DNA of 64,000 nt from Entonaema liquescens (GCA_902805475.1 CADCSX010000003.1:1240001-1304000); one strand, 5' to 3'; counted from the stretch's first letter, positions 46,566 to 58,368 are shown. Notes: generated from the letters alone by a model not told the origin. Numbers and translations: made by a program.

Positions 46566-49500
46566 ATGCCTAATATCGTTCTGCTTGCTTATGTCTTTAT
46601 TCTCTTCCTTCCATCTGTTCTTGCGGATACAGGCTGGTGGGATGACTTCTCCAATAACCTCGCGACCGATCTCGCACCCCTTGTCTCGCTTTTCGGTGAA
46701 AGGGTTACGATGCAATATCTCAGCGAAAGTACTACTTTTCTAGACTATTTCATACTCGCAATGGCGCCCATGGGGATCCTAACAGCACTTGTTTCTGCGA
46801 TCCGTGTATGTGGGAGTCCATCGCTGCGCGCCTTCGTTGGCAGAGCCCAGGAAGGCAGCGGTCTTGCTGAGGCAGAATTGTGTTCATCCACAAGCCGGGA
46901 TGTCTGTGAGCTTTATAATAATGGCGGCATTATGCGTGTCTTTGGTCGTCCGAAAGTCTTGGAGATTGTCCATGACCCGAGCGACCCAGACGACCCAAAG
47001 GCAGGGTTGTATACATTTCGCGAATACATCCAGACTCGAAGTGGCAAGCGCGTGTGGAAAGAAGAAGGAACCAAGCCTGATAGCAACCCAGAGGTTGGCA
47101 AAGAGGCGGAAGTTGATCCGCAGCCGTTCGCTCCAAATCTCTCTCTCAACATTGGGATCAAGAGGAAACATCCAGCTATTTTCCTGACGGTCGCCATGAT
47201 CGGCGTAATCCTGCAGGCCGGCGTCATGGTATACGCAGGCTTTGCAACATACTACTTGCGGTTAGAAATAGAAGATAGTATGCCAAAAGGGTACGCCTGC
47301 CCTCTAGCAATTGGTGGGACGTTACTTGTGTGTGGTGGTATTTTTCATTGCGCATATATTATAGGCGAGAGTACGAAAGAGCGAGTGTATCACAGGATTT
47401 CGAACAGTGAAAACGAGCAACCAAAAGACTCAAGCAGACCAGCATCATCGACTTTATATTGGGTGCAGCCCGGGAATCAGGTTCTTGGTGACCAGACTTT
47501 TGACCCCTTTTGCTATAGCGACTACAACGAGCCTTTGCGGCAATATCTAACCTCGTGGAAGAACCGTTCGAATATATCGGAGCTTAGTGTATGGGTAGCT
47601 GTTGGTATTACCATCACTGGCTTCATATTGCAGTTTGTCGGGCTTCGTGGTATTCACGCCACTGTATCAGTAGCCCAATTTGGAGCCATAATCGTTATGA
47701 GTGCCGCTCGAGCTGGATTGCGAATGCAGCGACTAAAGCCGAAAGACAACCTTTTCGTTGATTGTCCGGACGAGGTTGTTGGATACGAGCTTGACTCCCT
47801 TGCCTTGCGTATTGGCCAGAGGGATATCCAAAACGACCTACACCAACCACCTCCATTATCTCAGTCGTCCTCGTTAGCTCAGCGGCGATATTTCTGGAAG
47901 CTCTGTAGTATTCCGAAGGACAGCATTAAACGTTCAGAACCTTCTCCTTACAGTTGGAATGCCAATACCGCTACTAGACTGTTAGCATATCGGACCCGCT
48001 TAGCAGAACTTACAGAGTCACCAAACACTCAACCAGGGCAAGTAACTTATGCAAGGAATTTCGGGATCGAAATGGTGAAGGTCAGACTTGAAGCCCAGAA
48101 GCTCGCTGCAAGCATTGTGTCTGCAGTTAACGCGATATATTCAGATTCTAGCTGGGTAAGGGACAATCAGAATGACAATAGCCTTTGGTGGACAATCAAC
48201 TGTTCCGTCTCTGAATCGGCAATTCTCGGTGGTTTCACCGAACCTCTAGAGTTCGATCGTCCCAAAAAAGTCTCAAAGCAGCATGCTATACACTTGAAGT
48301 TATGCCGCGAACCCGGGTATCCTTGGAAGCTCGATAAACCATCGGAGCTAGAAGCGCTTCTAGGACTATGGGTTTGGTCCTTGGTGTCCGATCCCATAGT
48401 AGAAACACAAGATTCGTACAGCCACCTTACGAGTTCCCGAGCTAATGAGATTCCGACACGACGGATTATTTCAGCCAACCGAGATATTGAAGATCTCAAG
48501 ATATGGCTGGGCAATACGAACTCTGTTTTCGAAGAAGGCACCCTTCCATTCAACGTCCCGGAATTTGAGAGACCAGGCAGCCTATTCTTACGGGATCGGA
48601 AATCCCAGGAAGGCCAAGTCAAGTTTATATACAAACCTCTTCAGTGTCACCTACCCAAAGACCTAACGTCAACACATGATCCAAGGGTAGTCCGATTTTT
48701 CGGCTGGCATAACATAGAGTTGCCACAGAACCAGGATACTCCGTCAACCTCTGAGTCATTCAAATTTCACTCAGTAGACACAAGCGGAAGTCTTCTATCC
48801 TCCTGTGTTCATGATATTTTCAGCTCGTTTCTCCAAAGCATTCTTGAAATTGTCCGCATTCGCGGAAATATTGATGCTAAGGAGGATTGGCAACATTTTC
48901 ACTTGGAAAATAGTCTTGTAACAGAGCTAGTGAATTCATTTATCGAGAGTAAATTAGGTTCGAGAAAAGAAGCCCTTTTATGTATCTTGCCTTCGACAAT
49001 CGCTCGGTTTCAGCGTCCTCCCGCCAATGTCGCCCTAGAACTGGCGAGGAAAAGCGCGAAATTGCATATAAAGCAGAACAGGTGGCAAGAAGCTGAAGTA
49101 GTGCTACGATGGACATGGAGGATTTGTACGGATCCTCAAAGCAAGGAACACAGCCTCGAAAAAGACTATATTGATCGAACCGCTATTTATCTTGGCGAAC
49201 TATATAGGCGGGCACTTATGAATAAGCGCACCGAGCAATTCGGTAGGAACGGTATCATCTGGCTTTTGAAGCAAAAGAATGAGTCCTGTAAAATCATAGA
49301 ACGTTATGGCGAAATTCAAAAAAGGCTCGGCGAACAAGTAAATGACGTTTTTAGCTATAAGGACCTCAAAGCAACTGAAGAGGACTTAATTTCGACACTG
49401 GTATATCTGACGCGGCCGATTCCCACGACCCGCCAAGAAAAAGGGGACATCCTGATTTTGGCGGCACGGTATGGATGGACTGAGGTAGTACTCGCCTTGT

Positions 49501-50143
49501 TCGAATTAGCTGTTAAGCCAGATTTCAGAGACTGGATGTCACGAACAGCACTATCCCACGCCGCAGAAAAGGGAATGGTTGATGTTGCGAAGGAATTAAT
49601 ACGCTGGGGGGCTTTCCCAGACTCAATAGACCTTTTTGAAAGGACACCGCTCTGGGATGCTATATTAAATGGACATGATACTATCGGCAAGATATTACTT
49701 GAAACTGGCAAGGTCGATCCTACCTTAGCATACAACAAACAATGAAAGTCCTTTTTAACGGCTGTAAGGGGCGGATACGAAGCTACTGTTAATATCTTGC
49801 TTAAGGATAACAGGGTCAATCCAGACGCCAAAGCCAAATGGGGAAAACGCCTCTTATGATTGCTGTGAGTTGTGGATACGAAACCATTGTTAATATGTTG
49901 CTTGCGGATAGTAGGGTCGATCTAGATGCCAAAACTGACGGGGGGTTTACACCTCTCATGATGGCTGCAAGTAACGGGCACGGAGTTGTTGTTAGGCTAT
50001 TACTTCAAACTGGTAGGGTCAATCCAAACACCAAAGACTGTGAAGGGCAAACAGCTTTGATGATGGCTAAAAAAAATAAACATAAGAATGTTGTTATACA
50101 ACTTCAGTCTCTTTTAACAAGGGTTCTTCTGTTAGGTAGGTAA
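46566..50143 (+). CDS. Fungal membrane protein with C-terminal ankyrin repeats, frame interrupted
   Basis: Large fungal accessory protein of unknown role. The ATG at 46566 gives a signal peptide or anchor (MPNIVLLAYVFILFLPSVLA), then WWDDFSNNLATDLAPLVSLF and membrane segments: YFILAMAPMGILTALVSAIR, IFLTVAMIGVILQAGVMVYA, LAIGGTLLVCGGIFHCAYII, LSVWVAVGITITGFILQFVG. The signature region CSSTSRDVCELYNNGGIMRV and the pair WVQPGNQVLGDQTFDPFCY are what I recognise as this family. A long cytosolic middle follows. The last 250 residues are ankyrin repeats (SRTALSHAAEKGMVDVAKEL, ERTPLWDAILNGHDTIGKIL, KTPLMIAVSCGYETIVNMLL, FTPLMMAASNGHGVVVRLLL). An in-frame TGA at 49743 cuts the run after about 1059 residues. 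Ankyrin coding resumes after it and needs a second shift at the A-run 49844-49847 to reach the 50143 stop. No intron explains either. Confidence 0.82.
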
Positions 50144-50182
50144 TAGATAGTAGTTGCATGAATGTTTGCTGATAGCGAATAC

Positions 50183-50238
50183 CTACCACCTACCTACCTT
50201 AGGTACCTACCTGGGTACCTAGGTATGCAAACTAGGTA
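50183..50238. repeat. Small cluster of TACCTAGGTA-like words
   Basis: Fifty-six bases made almost only of overlapping CCTACC, TAGGTACC and CCTAGGTA words, just 3' of the ankyrin gene. Same type as at 40196-40510. Confidence 0.8.
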
Positions 50239-50648
50239 TTTCTCCATGAAAACAAAGGGGTACCTTGGCCGTTCCTAGATTCAACTGGTGGATGGTGGAC
50301 GGTTTCGAAGTTAGAGAGCATTGGATGTTTTCTAGGGCGAGGCCTCATTATGGGAGATCTGAACGGCATGCAAAGGCAACGTATGCAGTTGAACCGCGAA
50401 TCAATGTATCTCTATTTCGTTAAGAAGGGTAAAGTAGTTAAGAATAAAGGTATGTAGTAGACAAATGCTGCCCAAATATGTCGACCAAGTGCCGATGACA
50501 AAGAATGTTACAGAAGTGAAAGTGTCAAAATGGACTGAACGCTTTGATAGCAACTCGACCAGTAGACGTCTATGAATTTTCCCCAAGCCAATCGTTCATT
50601 AGTAAGTCATCCCCATGCAAATGTAAGGTTCGTAGCGAAGTTTCCATC

Positions 50649-51650
50649 TTAGACGGTTGTGCAGAGAAGAGCGTCGCCAGCGAGGGGCAGGACACAGCAC
50701 TCTGCCGTCAGGCCAGTTGATGCGCAAGTGCTTCGGAATTCGTCAAGGGTGTTGAGGTCAACGCCAGCTGGAAAAATGTCAGTACAATGCTGAATGTAGT
50801 ATGGATAGAGGATAGAAACTTACGGCTACCGCAGGTAAGGTCGAGGATACCGTCGACGTCAACTTGGCAGCAGAGAGGCTAAGATATATGTTAGCATGTA
50901 CTTGGATTAGATAGTCTCGTTATTGCATACGGTGTCACCTGCAGGGCAGATGTGAGAAAGGCCACCCCAGCTTCCCTGGCTACCGTTACCACCGTTGCCG
51001 CCGTTGCCGCCATTGCCACCCTGAGGGTAGGAGCTGGAGGCTGGGTAGGAAGGATATGCCGGAGTGCTCGATGGGTACTTGGCTGGGTACTCGCCCCTCT
51101 TGGTCTCCTTGGAATGTTTCTCTTCCTTAGCAGACTTGGTCTCCTCGTGCTTGGGAGCATCCTTGTTCTTGCTCGAATGCTCCTTGGGCTCCTTCTCCTC
51201 GTGTTCCTTCTCCTTGTGGTCCTTTTCCTTATGTTCCTTCTCCTTATGTTCCTTGTGCTTCTGGGTGGGTGTAGGGGGCTCAGGGGTATAGGTTGAGGAC
51301 TGGACCTTTGGCTGAGTGGTCGTAGTGTAATGAGTTTTCAGGGTGGAGGCCGGGTACTGGGGCTGTGGCTTAGAAGTTGGGTACTCGGCCTTCTTCTCCG
51401 TGGTCGTCGGGTATTGTGCTACAGGAGTGGAAGTCGGGTACTGAACCTTCTTTACGGTGGTAGTAGGGTAGTGGGCTTCAGGAGTAGATGTAGGGTAGTG
51501 AGCTTCAGGAGTGGATGTGGGGTACTGAGCCTTCGGCGTAGTAGCTGGGTACTTGGCCTCTGGGGAAGAAGCCTTGTAGTTAGGGTTGGCTACCGGGCTG
51601 GCAGTAGCCACGGCAGCGAGAACCACAGGGAGAAAAGTCTTGATCTGCAT
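50649..51650 (-). CDS. Class II hydrophobin with long repetitive N-terminal extension
   Basis: Secreted surface-active protein. Exons 50931-51650, 50824-50878 and 50649-50767 with introns of 52 and 56 bp give 297 residues. The signal peptide is MQIKTFLPVVLAAVATASPV. A Tyr-Pro repeat follows (eight or so copies like YPTSTPEAH, 9-10 residues each). Then come a Lys/Glu/His block (HKEKEHKEKDHKEKEHEEKE), a second Tyr-Pro stretch and four GGN units. The C-terminal 65 residues are a class II hydrophobin: C-x7-CC-x11-C-x16-C-x8-CC-x10-C, with CCQVDVDGILDLTC and CCVLPLAGDALLC. The spacing matches class II apart from a first gap two residues short. The last two introns lie inside the hydrophobin domain, as is usual. 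Plain class II hydrophobins are about 100 residues, so the 230-residue extension is unusual. A TTATAAG word near 51781 is a candidate TATA box. Confidence 0.93.
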
Positions 51651-53191
51651 TTTGATGTCTTAAAGCAAGTGAAAGGTGAGTAACGAGTGACTGTTGCTTT
51701 GGATGAAGTAGAAGATGCAGAAGATGAAGCGATTGTGGATGGCGAGATTATGCCATGAAGACCGGTCCTCGACCGAGTTCTTATAAGCCATCATCATCAT
51801 GGGATTTTTACATTTACTGTTCATTCGGATATCCGGGTCTTGCAGTAGGGGCTGGCTACTGCGAGTTGTAGATCCTGTTTCAATAGCTTACACGCTAGTT
51901 TGAGGCTGCATCTAAAATATCGCGAATGATTCAGCCTTGTAATTGCTGTTTCACGCATGTTCGGGCCATTCATGTTTGGAGTTCTAAGTCAATTGAGTCA
52001 ATTGGAAACAACACGGGATGTACCTAGCTATACAAGACTCTTGATATTACATGTGACATTTCGCTACTATAAAAATCTAACTACCTAACAACCTACACAA
52101 CAAAGATGCAATGTGCTCTTAGCTATAGTCTTACGACGCAGCCATATATGAACGTTAACAGCTACGAATCATGCTTTGCTCACCAGATTCGTTAGATTTG
52201 GGAATACGATTAACCCGGTGGAATAAGCAATAGCTAGAGCAAACAAGATTTAATCGAGGCAATCACTGGATATTTCACTTATTAGTGGATACTCGAAAAG
52301 AGAGCTCTCGGGCTGAGCCATTTCAGCCATACAGGCCAAATCTGAAAGGTACTCGGCGCTGATAGCCCTTTTTTCGAAAGAGAGTCGCCAATCTAAGGTT
52401 AGTTTCAAGCCGTCTAGCTTCGACATTATTGACAATTAATCCAATAAGAAAGTTCATAGATGTAAATACGAATCCCTTTTCATAAGACCTAGACTGGAGA
52501 TGTAAGACAAATTGAAAGTGATCGACACAATTAAGCCCACAAAATGAAAGGGAAATTTCCTATTTAGGCAATCAACTTGAGCCACCACCAATGCCACGCA
52601 ACGACGACTCCCCATGGATTTTGCTTCTTATGCAGTGTGAAAGCCGTGGAGATTTATGACCGCAAGGGGTATTATCATTGCCATATTATCTAGGGCTATA
52701 TCAGCCATAGCTCATGGGCGTAGTAATCCCGCGCCGCCACTACCGTGAGAAGCAAAGTCATACCCCTATCAAAGAAGTTTTGGAGTAATTAAGAGTCGAA
52801 ATTACTCGCCGAAACATTCGCATTTCGGGAACTTCCCATCGCAATGTAGCTCTCACGGGAATTCTCTCTCCCGACATGTGATCCGTAGCAAACTTCGACT
52901 GCAGTCATTGCCTTGACATTCTCGACTACCTAGGTAATAGGTTACCTAAGTCAACTAATCTATTAGGAAACCGTAAAATGCTATTTCGTAATCTGATTTC
53001 ATTAGAGTTGGGATTTTGCCACAGATTATTTGGTCTAGGTATACTTTTAGCTAGCAATTATCAGACTGAACTGTAGCACTTTGAGTTATGATGGCATCGA
53101 TATAAGTCCTAGGCTCGGTTATACGTGCTTATTGAATTCACTCATACTGCTGGGATGGCATATGAGTTGTCTCCAAACTGAGTACTTCGAG
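51651..53191. other. Intergenic between hydrophobin and transposon
   Basis: No gene is seen. It probably carries the hydrophobin promoter (CATCATCAT words at 51789-51800). Confidence 0.5.
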
Positions 53192-53193
53192 TA

Positions 53194-53235
53194 AGTCGAA
53201 CCACCGTTACTGGGGCCACCCTAGTGGGGGCCACT
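53194..53235. repeat. Left terminal inverted repeat of the Fot1-like element
   Basis: Exact reverse complement of 55079-55120, preceded by TA. Confidence 0.97.
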
Positions 53236-53305
53236 TCAATTTTGGAAGCCTTGAAAACAAGCACATCTACTTCAATTCAACATAACGCAACCAATTCTAA
53301 TTCAA

Positions 53306-54957
53306 TTACGAAGCCGATACATCCGTTTTGACTACGATACAATCCTCTACCTCCTCCTCTGACGATACCACTTCATCGGTCTCCTCGCCGTCAGAATCAT
53401 CTATCGTAATCACCCCCCCTGCTGCTTCGGCTTCCAAAGCCCTCTTCTCTCTCATGATATCCTCAATACTAACAAACGACGAATTTGGGTCCGGCGCTAC
53501 CTTGCGGCGCTTCTTAGGCTTTGCATTCAATAACGCCGTCTCTAAATAGTCATTTCGGGCCTCGGTTGTGGCGATTTTCACGATCGCAGCGTCGAGGGCC
53601 TTACCGACCTTCTGGAACAACAACCTAGCCGTGGGTTCAGCGAACATTTCATCCACCAAACCTAATTGCCTCTCGATTAAATTGATATCCCTAGAACTGG
53701 AAGGCGTTTTCAAGTCGATCGGCGCCATTTTTTCAATAAAATTCGGCGGTGGGAGATCAGGACCGTACACCGGAGTCGCCGGGTCCCGGGCCGAGCGTGC
53801 GCCGACTACTAGCCTATTGTTTAACGGCTTCTCACGGTCCCGGGGATAGATTCCCGTGGCCTTCCAGCCAGATAGTATATTCTTAGCCGTTAAACGATAC
53901 TTTCGCGCCATTTGGTAGGCGGTAACGAACTCCCTCTTGCCAGGGTTGTTGTTGAAATACAACAGGCATACCTGAGTAAGCTTGCGACGATAGCCTCGTT
54001 TAAGAGCCGAGAATACACCCACATCGGTGACCTGTAAAACGTGTGACGAGTGTGCTGGGTAAAATACTAGATATATACGATTGATAAAGCACTCCCACAT
54101 GAAGTCCAGGGTAGTATGGCTGCCGTGACCGTCGAGTATAAGTAATCGCCACTGGTTACTATCCGTGGGCTTAGTCTCAACAATAAAGACCTCCCGTAAC
54201 CATTTGAGGGCGATATCATTGTTCGTCCAGCCGTTAGTAGACGCAGTGAAGTGCCAGCCTTTGAATCTGACGTCTTCTTCGTCAGGAAACCACTGTTGTT
54301 GTACGCTTTTTCCTGCAAAGATAATGAGGGGATTCAGAGCGCGCCCATCGCCGCTTACACACTCTAAAATCGACGTCCACGTGCGATTTCCAGCATCCTT
54401 AACGACGATATGCTGCTTATAAGCATCACCAAGGACTAGGCCGTTATCCCCAATGCCTTCCATGATCCCCATCTCGTCGGCGTTGTAAGAATGGGCGGGG
54501 GGAATGCTAGCAATAAGCGGCGTTTCGAGCCTGTCAAAAAAGATGTTGATATTTTCAACAGTAGCGCCGTTAACTCGCTTATAATCAATTAAACAGGCTC
54601 TTGCGGTCTTAATCTCAGGATGACGACCTAAAAATCGTTCGTGCCAGTGCTTCCCGAGTGTTGCAGGCTGACCGCCGTGGGCTAGTAGCCGTTTAGCAAC
54701 ATCTCGAAATCGATACAACGGCGGCGCATGCCCAATACGGCTCAACGTAAGGGCCCATTCCGATAATTCTTTTCCTGATGCGACGATAGGCTTTGACGAG
54801 TCTCTAGATACTCTCCTCGCGTTCTACGACCAAGAATTCGATCCGTTAGGTAGTGCCTCGAGATAAGGTGTGTTTTAGACGCTGTTCGAAGGGACTGGCC
54901 ATCGATAACAGCATCTATCGCCGCCGCGCAACGCAACTGCGCCGAGAGATCAGGCAT
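53306..54957 (-). CDS. Transposase, Fot1/pogo (Tc1-mariner) family, one-base frame break
   Basis: DDE transposase of the transposon 53194-55120. The ATG at 54957 starts a helix-turn-helix region (MPDLSAQLRCAAAIDAVIDG, SLRTASKTHLISRHYLTDRI). A CENP-B-type HTH follows (RDVAKRLLAHGG, GKHWHERFLGRHPEIK). The catalytic domain has Asp in YNADEMGIMEG, Asp in LLILDGHGSH, and Asp in VLQVTDVGVF 35 residues further on, giving DD35D as in Fot1-like elements. The C-terminus is basic then acidic (KPKKRRK, then DDSDGEETDE). The frame breaks between SLSSHQEK and LSEWALTLSRI at the T-run 54770-54773 (A-run on the coding strand), where one base seems missing. With it a single frame of about 550 residues would result. 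As written, the catalytic part lacks the N-terminal DNA-binding region. Confidence 0.93.
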
Positions 54958-55078
54958 TTTAGAATCGTGAGAATGTAAGGAATAGAATGATAAGTTTTAT
55001 TTTTTAAAAGACGCGAGACTGACTGAAATATATAGTAAAACGTATGTGGGCCTTGTCACGAACGCGTCGCGGTTGACT

Positions 55079-55120
55079 AGTGGCCCCCACTAGGGTGGCC
55101 CCAGTAACGGTGGTTCGACT
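55079..55120. repeat. Right terminal inverted repeat of the Fot1-like element
   Basis: Exact reverse complement of 53194-53235, followed by TA. Confidence 0.97.
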
Positions 55121-55122
55121 TA

Positions 55123-57147
55123 TGCATTAGGCATCCACGGGTTCCCGTATTTATGTTAATAGAGTTCTTCGAGAAGCAACAAGTTTATTCCCACCCCATG
55201 ACAGAGCTCACATCGGCTTATGGCTTAGGGAAATCATAAATTCAACTAGGTGCATTCGTCCATAATTTAGCTAAGATCATATACTTGACTGACTTGTCTC
55301 GATTTATCCCAACTACATATCACAGAGGGATGGGAGAATTAGATTCTAGTTAGTTTGCTTACTCGCTTCTACAATAAACGCATTAAACCCCAAACTATTC
55401 GACTATCCTTAGTCATTGTTTAGGTATTAGTATTCCGATCCATTCATATTACTATATCATAGATCACCCAACTTATCTTTTCACCCAAGAATGCAAGATT
55501 GTGGAAGATTATAGAGTCTTGGGTCGTGCTGAAGCTAATAATGGGTAATCTTGTGATGAACACATCTTAAATAAATAATGGGCATCTTCAATATGATTAA
55601 CTTAAAATTCCTTAGTCAAATTAGAGCTTCTTGTGAATAGTGAGGTTGTTTCTATATTTGTTGCTCTATTTCTACCTATGTACAACGTAAACGTAGTGGC
55701 CCCTATACTATATAGGTAATCTCTTGCCACATCAAACCTCTGAGCGAATATTTGCTTTAACATAGCAACAGTAAGAGTTAGGAGATAAGGAGTAGTTATA
55801 TTATAGACTTGTTAGTCGTTGGAAGTATCTATAGGTAAATTGGTAGGTGTCAATATTAATAGCCCCTTAATCACGAATAGTCTAGAAGTATGATGTTTTT
55901 TACTTAGGTATGTGATGTAATGTTTATTAGAATATGGCCCTGCTTAATTTTTAATATGAAACATGCGAACAGTTCATAAACTACTACGTATGATATGAAA
56001 CGTATCCAAGTCAAACATTATATATGTTTTAGTTGCATTTGGAAGAGAGCTTTCTGGTTGGCGAAAGGTTAGGTGCCTTGGAAAATATGATACTCTAGAA
56101 ATAACACGTATCATTACGAGATCAAAAGGTCATGAACAACGAAGATAGTATTTCGAGCTCCTAAGAACATCGATGGACTCGTAGCAAGTTGAAAAACTAT
56201 AAACATACACACAGCTATGACTGTTTACCGTCATACGTTTGATATACTTAAGACAGGTAATTATTTGATGAAGCAATAAGTTTCTTCCGTAGATATTAGA
56301 ATATAGCTCTGCGTCAAACACATTGATACGCCCTAGAGTATAGTGAGTATTAGGCACTAAAGAGATTAAGTGAAGTCTATATGTTGTGTTGACAACGGTT
56401 CAGATAGTTGTTTACTCTCGTGCAAATAGGGGTAAATGTAGAAAAGAGGTATACAGGGGTTATCTATTTGAATACGATTTACTAAGCATAATACTACATT
56501 AAAACCAACTTAACCATCTAGAAGCACTGGTTTATTTGAGTGTTAAGTTCCTGTCAACTTGAGGTAGTCTATAGCATTCTATCACAATACCGCAGCAGGC
56601 TGTCGAATGGCGGGATTCAAGAACGTAAACTAGAACGTGAATAGTAGGTGTTTATTGCCGGTAGTAGTTGATCATTATTTAACTACGAGGTACCCTCTTA
56701 TTTGACCTTCCCGACCATGGCTAGCTTGTATGAGAATATTTGAATGAATAATTAAGAAAATCACCATAAAGTTTCTTATTAATAAAATATTATACTAGAT
56801 GTAACCTTTGTGACTGACGATACGGATTAGATTAAGGTTATACATTACTATTTGGTTGGTGGGATCCCCCTTAAGCTATGGGGGACCTTGTAAAGACCCC
56901 TGAAAAACTAGGATATACATAGATAAGCCCCCACACCTAACCGATAAGCATGTGCCCCGCCAAAAAAGTCATTTAGCATTGAGCTTGTCGACTTCATAAT
57001 TGCGACCAATCCTTTTTCATAGCCTCTTCAACAATGCCTTCATGAAATAAGCTGACTCACACACGCGCCAATCAACAACCATACCCTGCTTACGAAGCCC
57101 TAAGACTAAGCAATCACTGTCTCCCGTCGACGAGGATCCTAGCTACC
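55123..57147. other. AT-rich intergenic region
   Basis: Two kilobases without recognisable genes, more AT-rich than the rest of the window. It is bounded by the transposon and Rpc37. Confidence 0.55.
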
Positions 57148-58368
57148 ATGGTAGAAATGGACATCGACACGGAGACCTCGAAGCCCCAAGCCATCGAAGT
57201 CGACAGCGAAAACGATAACAACAACGATGCCAACGCCGACGCCGACGCAGACCCCATAATCGCCAGCTACGACGTCTACGCGAACCCACAGCTCCCCGAG
57301 AACCGCAAGCTGCTCGTACTACAGCACCCGAACAGACAGGGCCCCGTGCGCGCGCCCTACCGGCAGATCAGCGAGGTGCGCGTGAAGAACAAGGCCGGCT
57401 TCGTCGAGGTCGACGTGCCTATGAGCTACGGGCACGCGGACTACGACCGCGACAAGGGCCTGCGGTGGGGCGGTGCTCTCGCGCGCAGCACCGCCGCCAA
57501 GAACGGCGGCTCCCACGGTCTCGCGGGTGGTTTTGGCGTCGGCGTCCCGGCTCGAGGGGCGGCCGCCGGAACGGGTCGCGGGGCCCCGGGGAAACGCCCG
57601 GATGACCTGGAGAGGGAGCTGAGTATGCTCGATTGGAGCGAGGCTGTGCGCCAAGATAAGGTACTGAGGACGCAGACTCTGGGCGGACAGTTTGCGATTG
57701 AGAAGGAGACGAATTGTAGATGGATGGTGGGTGTTTTCAAAGGAGGCATGTTGTTAATTGTCTTATATTGTTTCTTGCTTATATTTGATGGATACTGGAT
57801 ATGAAGTTATGACTAATAGTAATTTCATCTTTCAGATCAACTACACCTAACCCCGGTATCATCCCTAATCCACCTCCGGCCCCAACTCCACCACCTCGAC
57901 GCCTACACCGAGCAAGAACGCCTCAGCCGTCCGCGCGAGGGCATGTCAGCCGCCCCGGGCCCATCCGCCGGCGCCAGCAAAGAAAGCAGCGCAGCCGGAA
58001 GCAATAGCACGCAGGCGGGCGCGGGCGCCGCCAAGGCGATCCACATGTCGATCAAGAGCGCGGGGAGCACGGAGAACGGGGAGCTGGTGGTGGACACGAT
58101 GATCGACCGCCTGCGCAAGGTGCAGGTCGAGCAGTGGTCCAAGCTCAAATACGAAGACGAGGACAGCGACAAATCCTGGCACATGTTTACCAACCACCTC
58201 GTATACACAGGCGCGGCTAAACCCAAGACTCCAGTAGACGCTAAGGGCAAAGGAAAAGAAAAGGAGGCGGATAAGCCGAGCGCGGCAGAAGACGACGATC
58301 AGTCCAAGGAGAAGTTCAAAGCGCAGTGGAGCGAGGAGGAGTTTCTATCTCATATTCGGGGCCCGTGA
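57148..58368 (+). CDS. RPC37: RNA polymerase III subunit Rpc37 (RPC5, Sin-like)
   Basis: Subunit of the TFIIF-like Rpc37-Rpc53 subcomplex of RNA polymerase III, needed for initiation, termination and reinitiation. Exons 57148-57715 and 57836-58368 flank a 120-bp intron (GTAGAT...TTCAG). The junction gives KETNYQLHLTPVSSLIHLRP and 366 residues. After an acidic Asn/Asp-rich start, the dimerisation-type domain DPIIASYDVYANPQL, ENRKLLVLQHPNRQGPVRAP and YRQISEVRVKNKAGFVEVDV is the family signature. GLRWGGALARS and LGGQFAIEKE follow. Exon 2 supplies QLHLTPV and QLHHLDAYTEQER, then an Ala/Gly/Ser-rich linker and a lysine-rich C-terminal region with WSEEEFLSHI. The first exon is GC-rich relative to its flanks. 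An antisense open frame reflects this composition only. Confidence 0.92.

Larger units (their letters stand above)
53194..55120. mobile_element. Fot1/pogo-type DNA transposon, complete with 42-bp TIRs
   Basis: A 1927-bp element bounded by TA target duplications (53192-53193 and 55121-55122). The ends, 53194-53235 and 55079-55120, are perfect 42-bp inverted repeats beginning AGTCGAACCACCGTTACTGG. One transposase gene fills the interior on the minus strand. Identical ends and an almost intact transposase point to recent insertion. C-to-T decay typical of RIP is not obvious, because the transposase frame has no premature TAA/TAG scattered through it. Confidence 0.95.

Noticed and set aside
37609..51650. 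Secondary-metabolite cluster (FAD monooxygenase, P450, membrane protein, hydrophobin)
   Set aside because: No polyketide synthase, NRPS, terpene cyclase or cluster regulator is present. The enzymes are 4 kb apart with a tRNA between them, and neighbours are unrelated.
53306..54957. RIP-inactivated transposon
   Set aside because: The transposase frame is nearly intact and TIRs are identical; stop codons expected from C-to-T changes are not seen.
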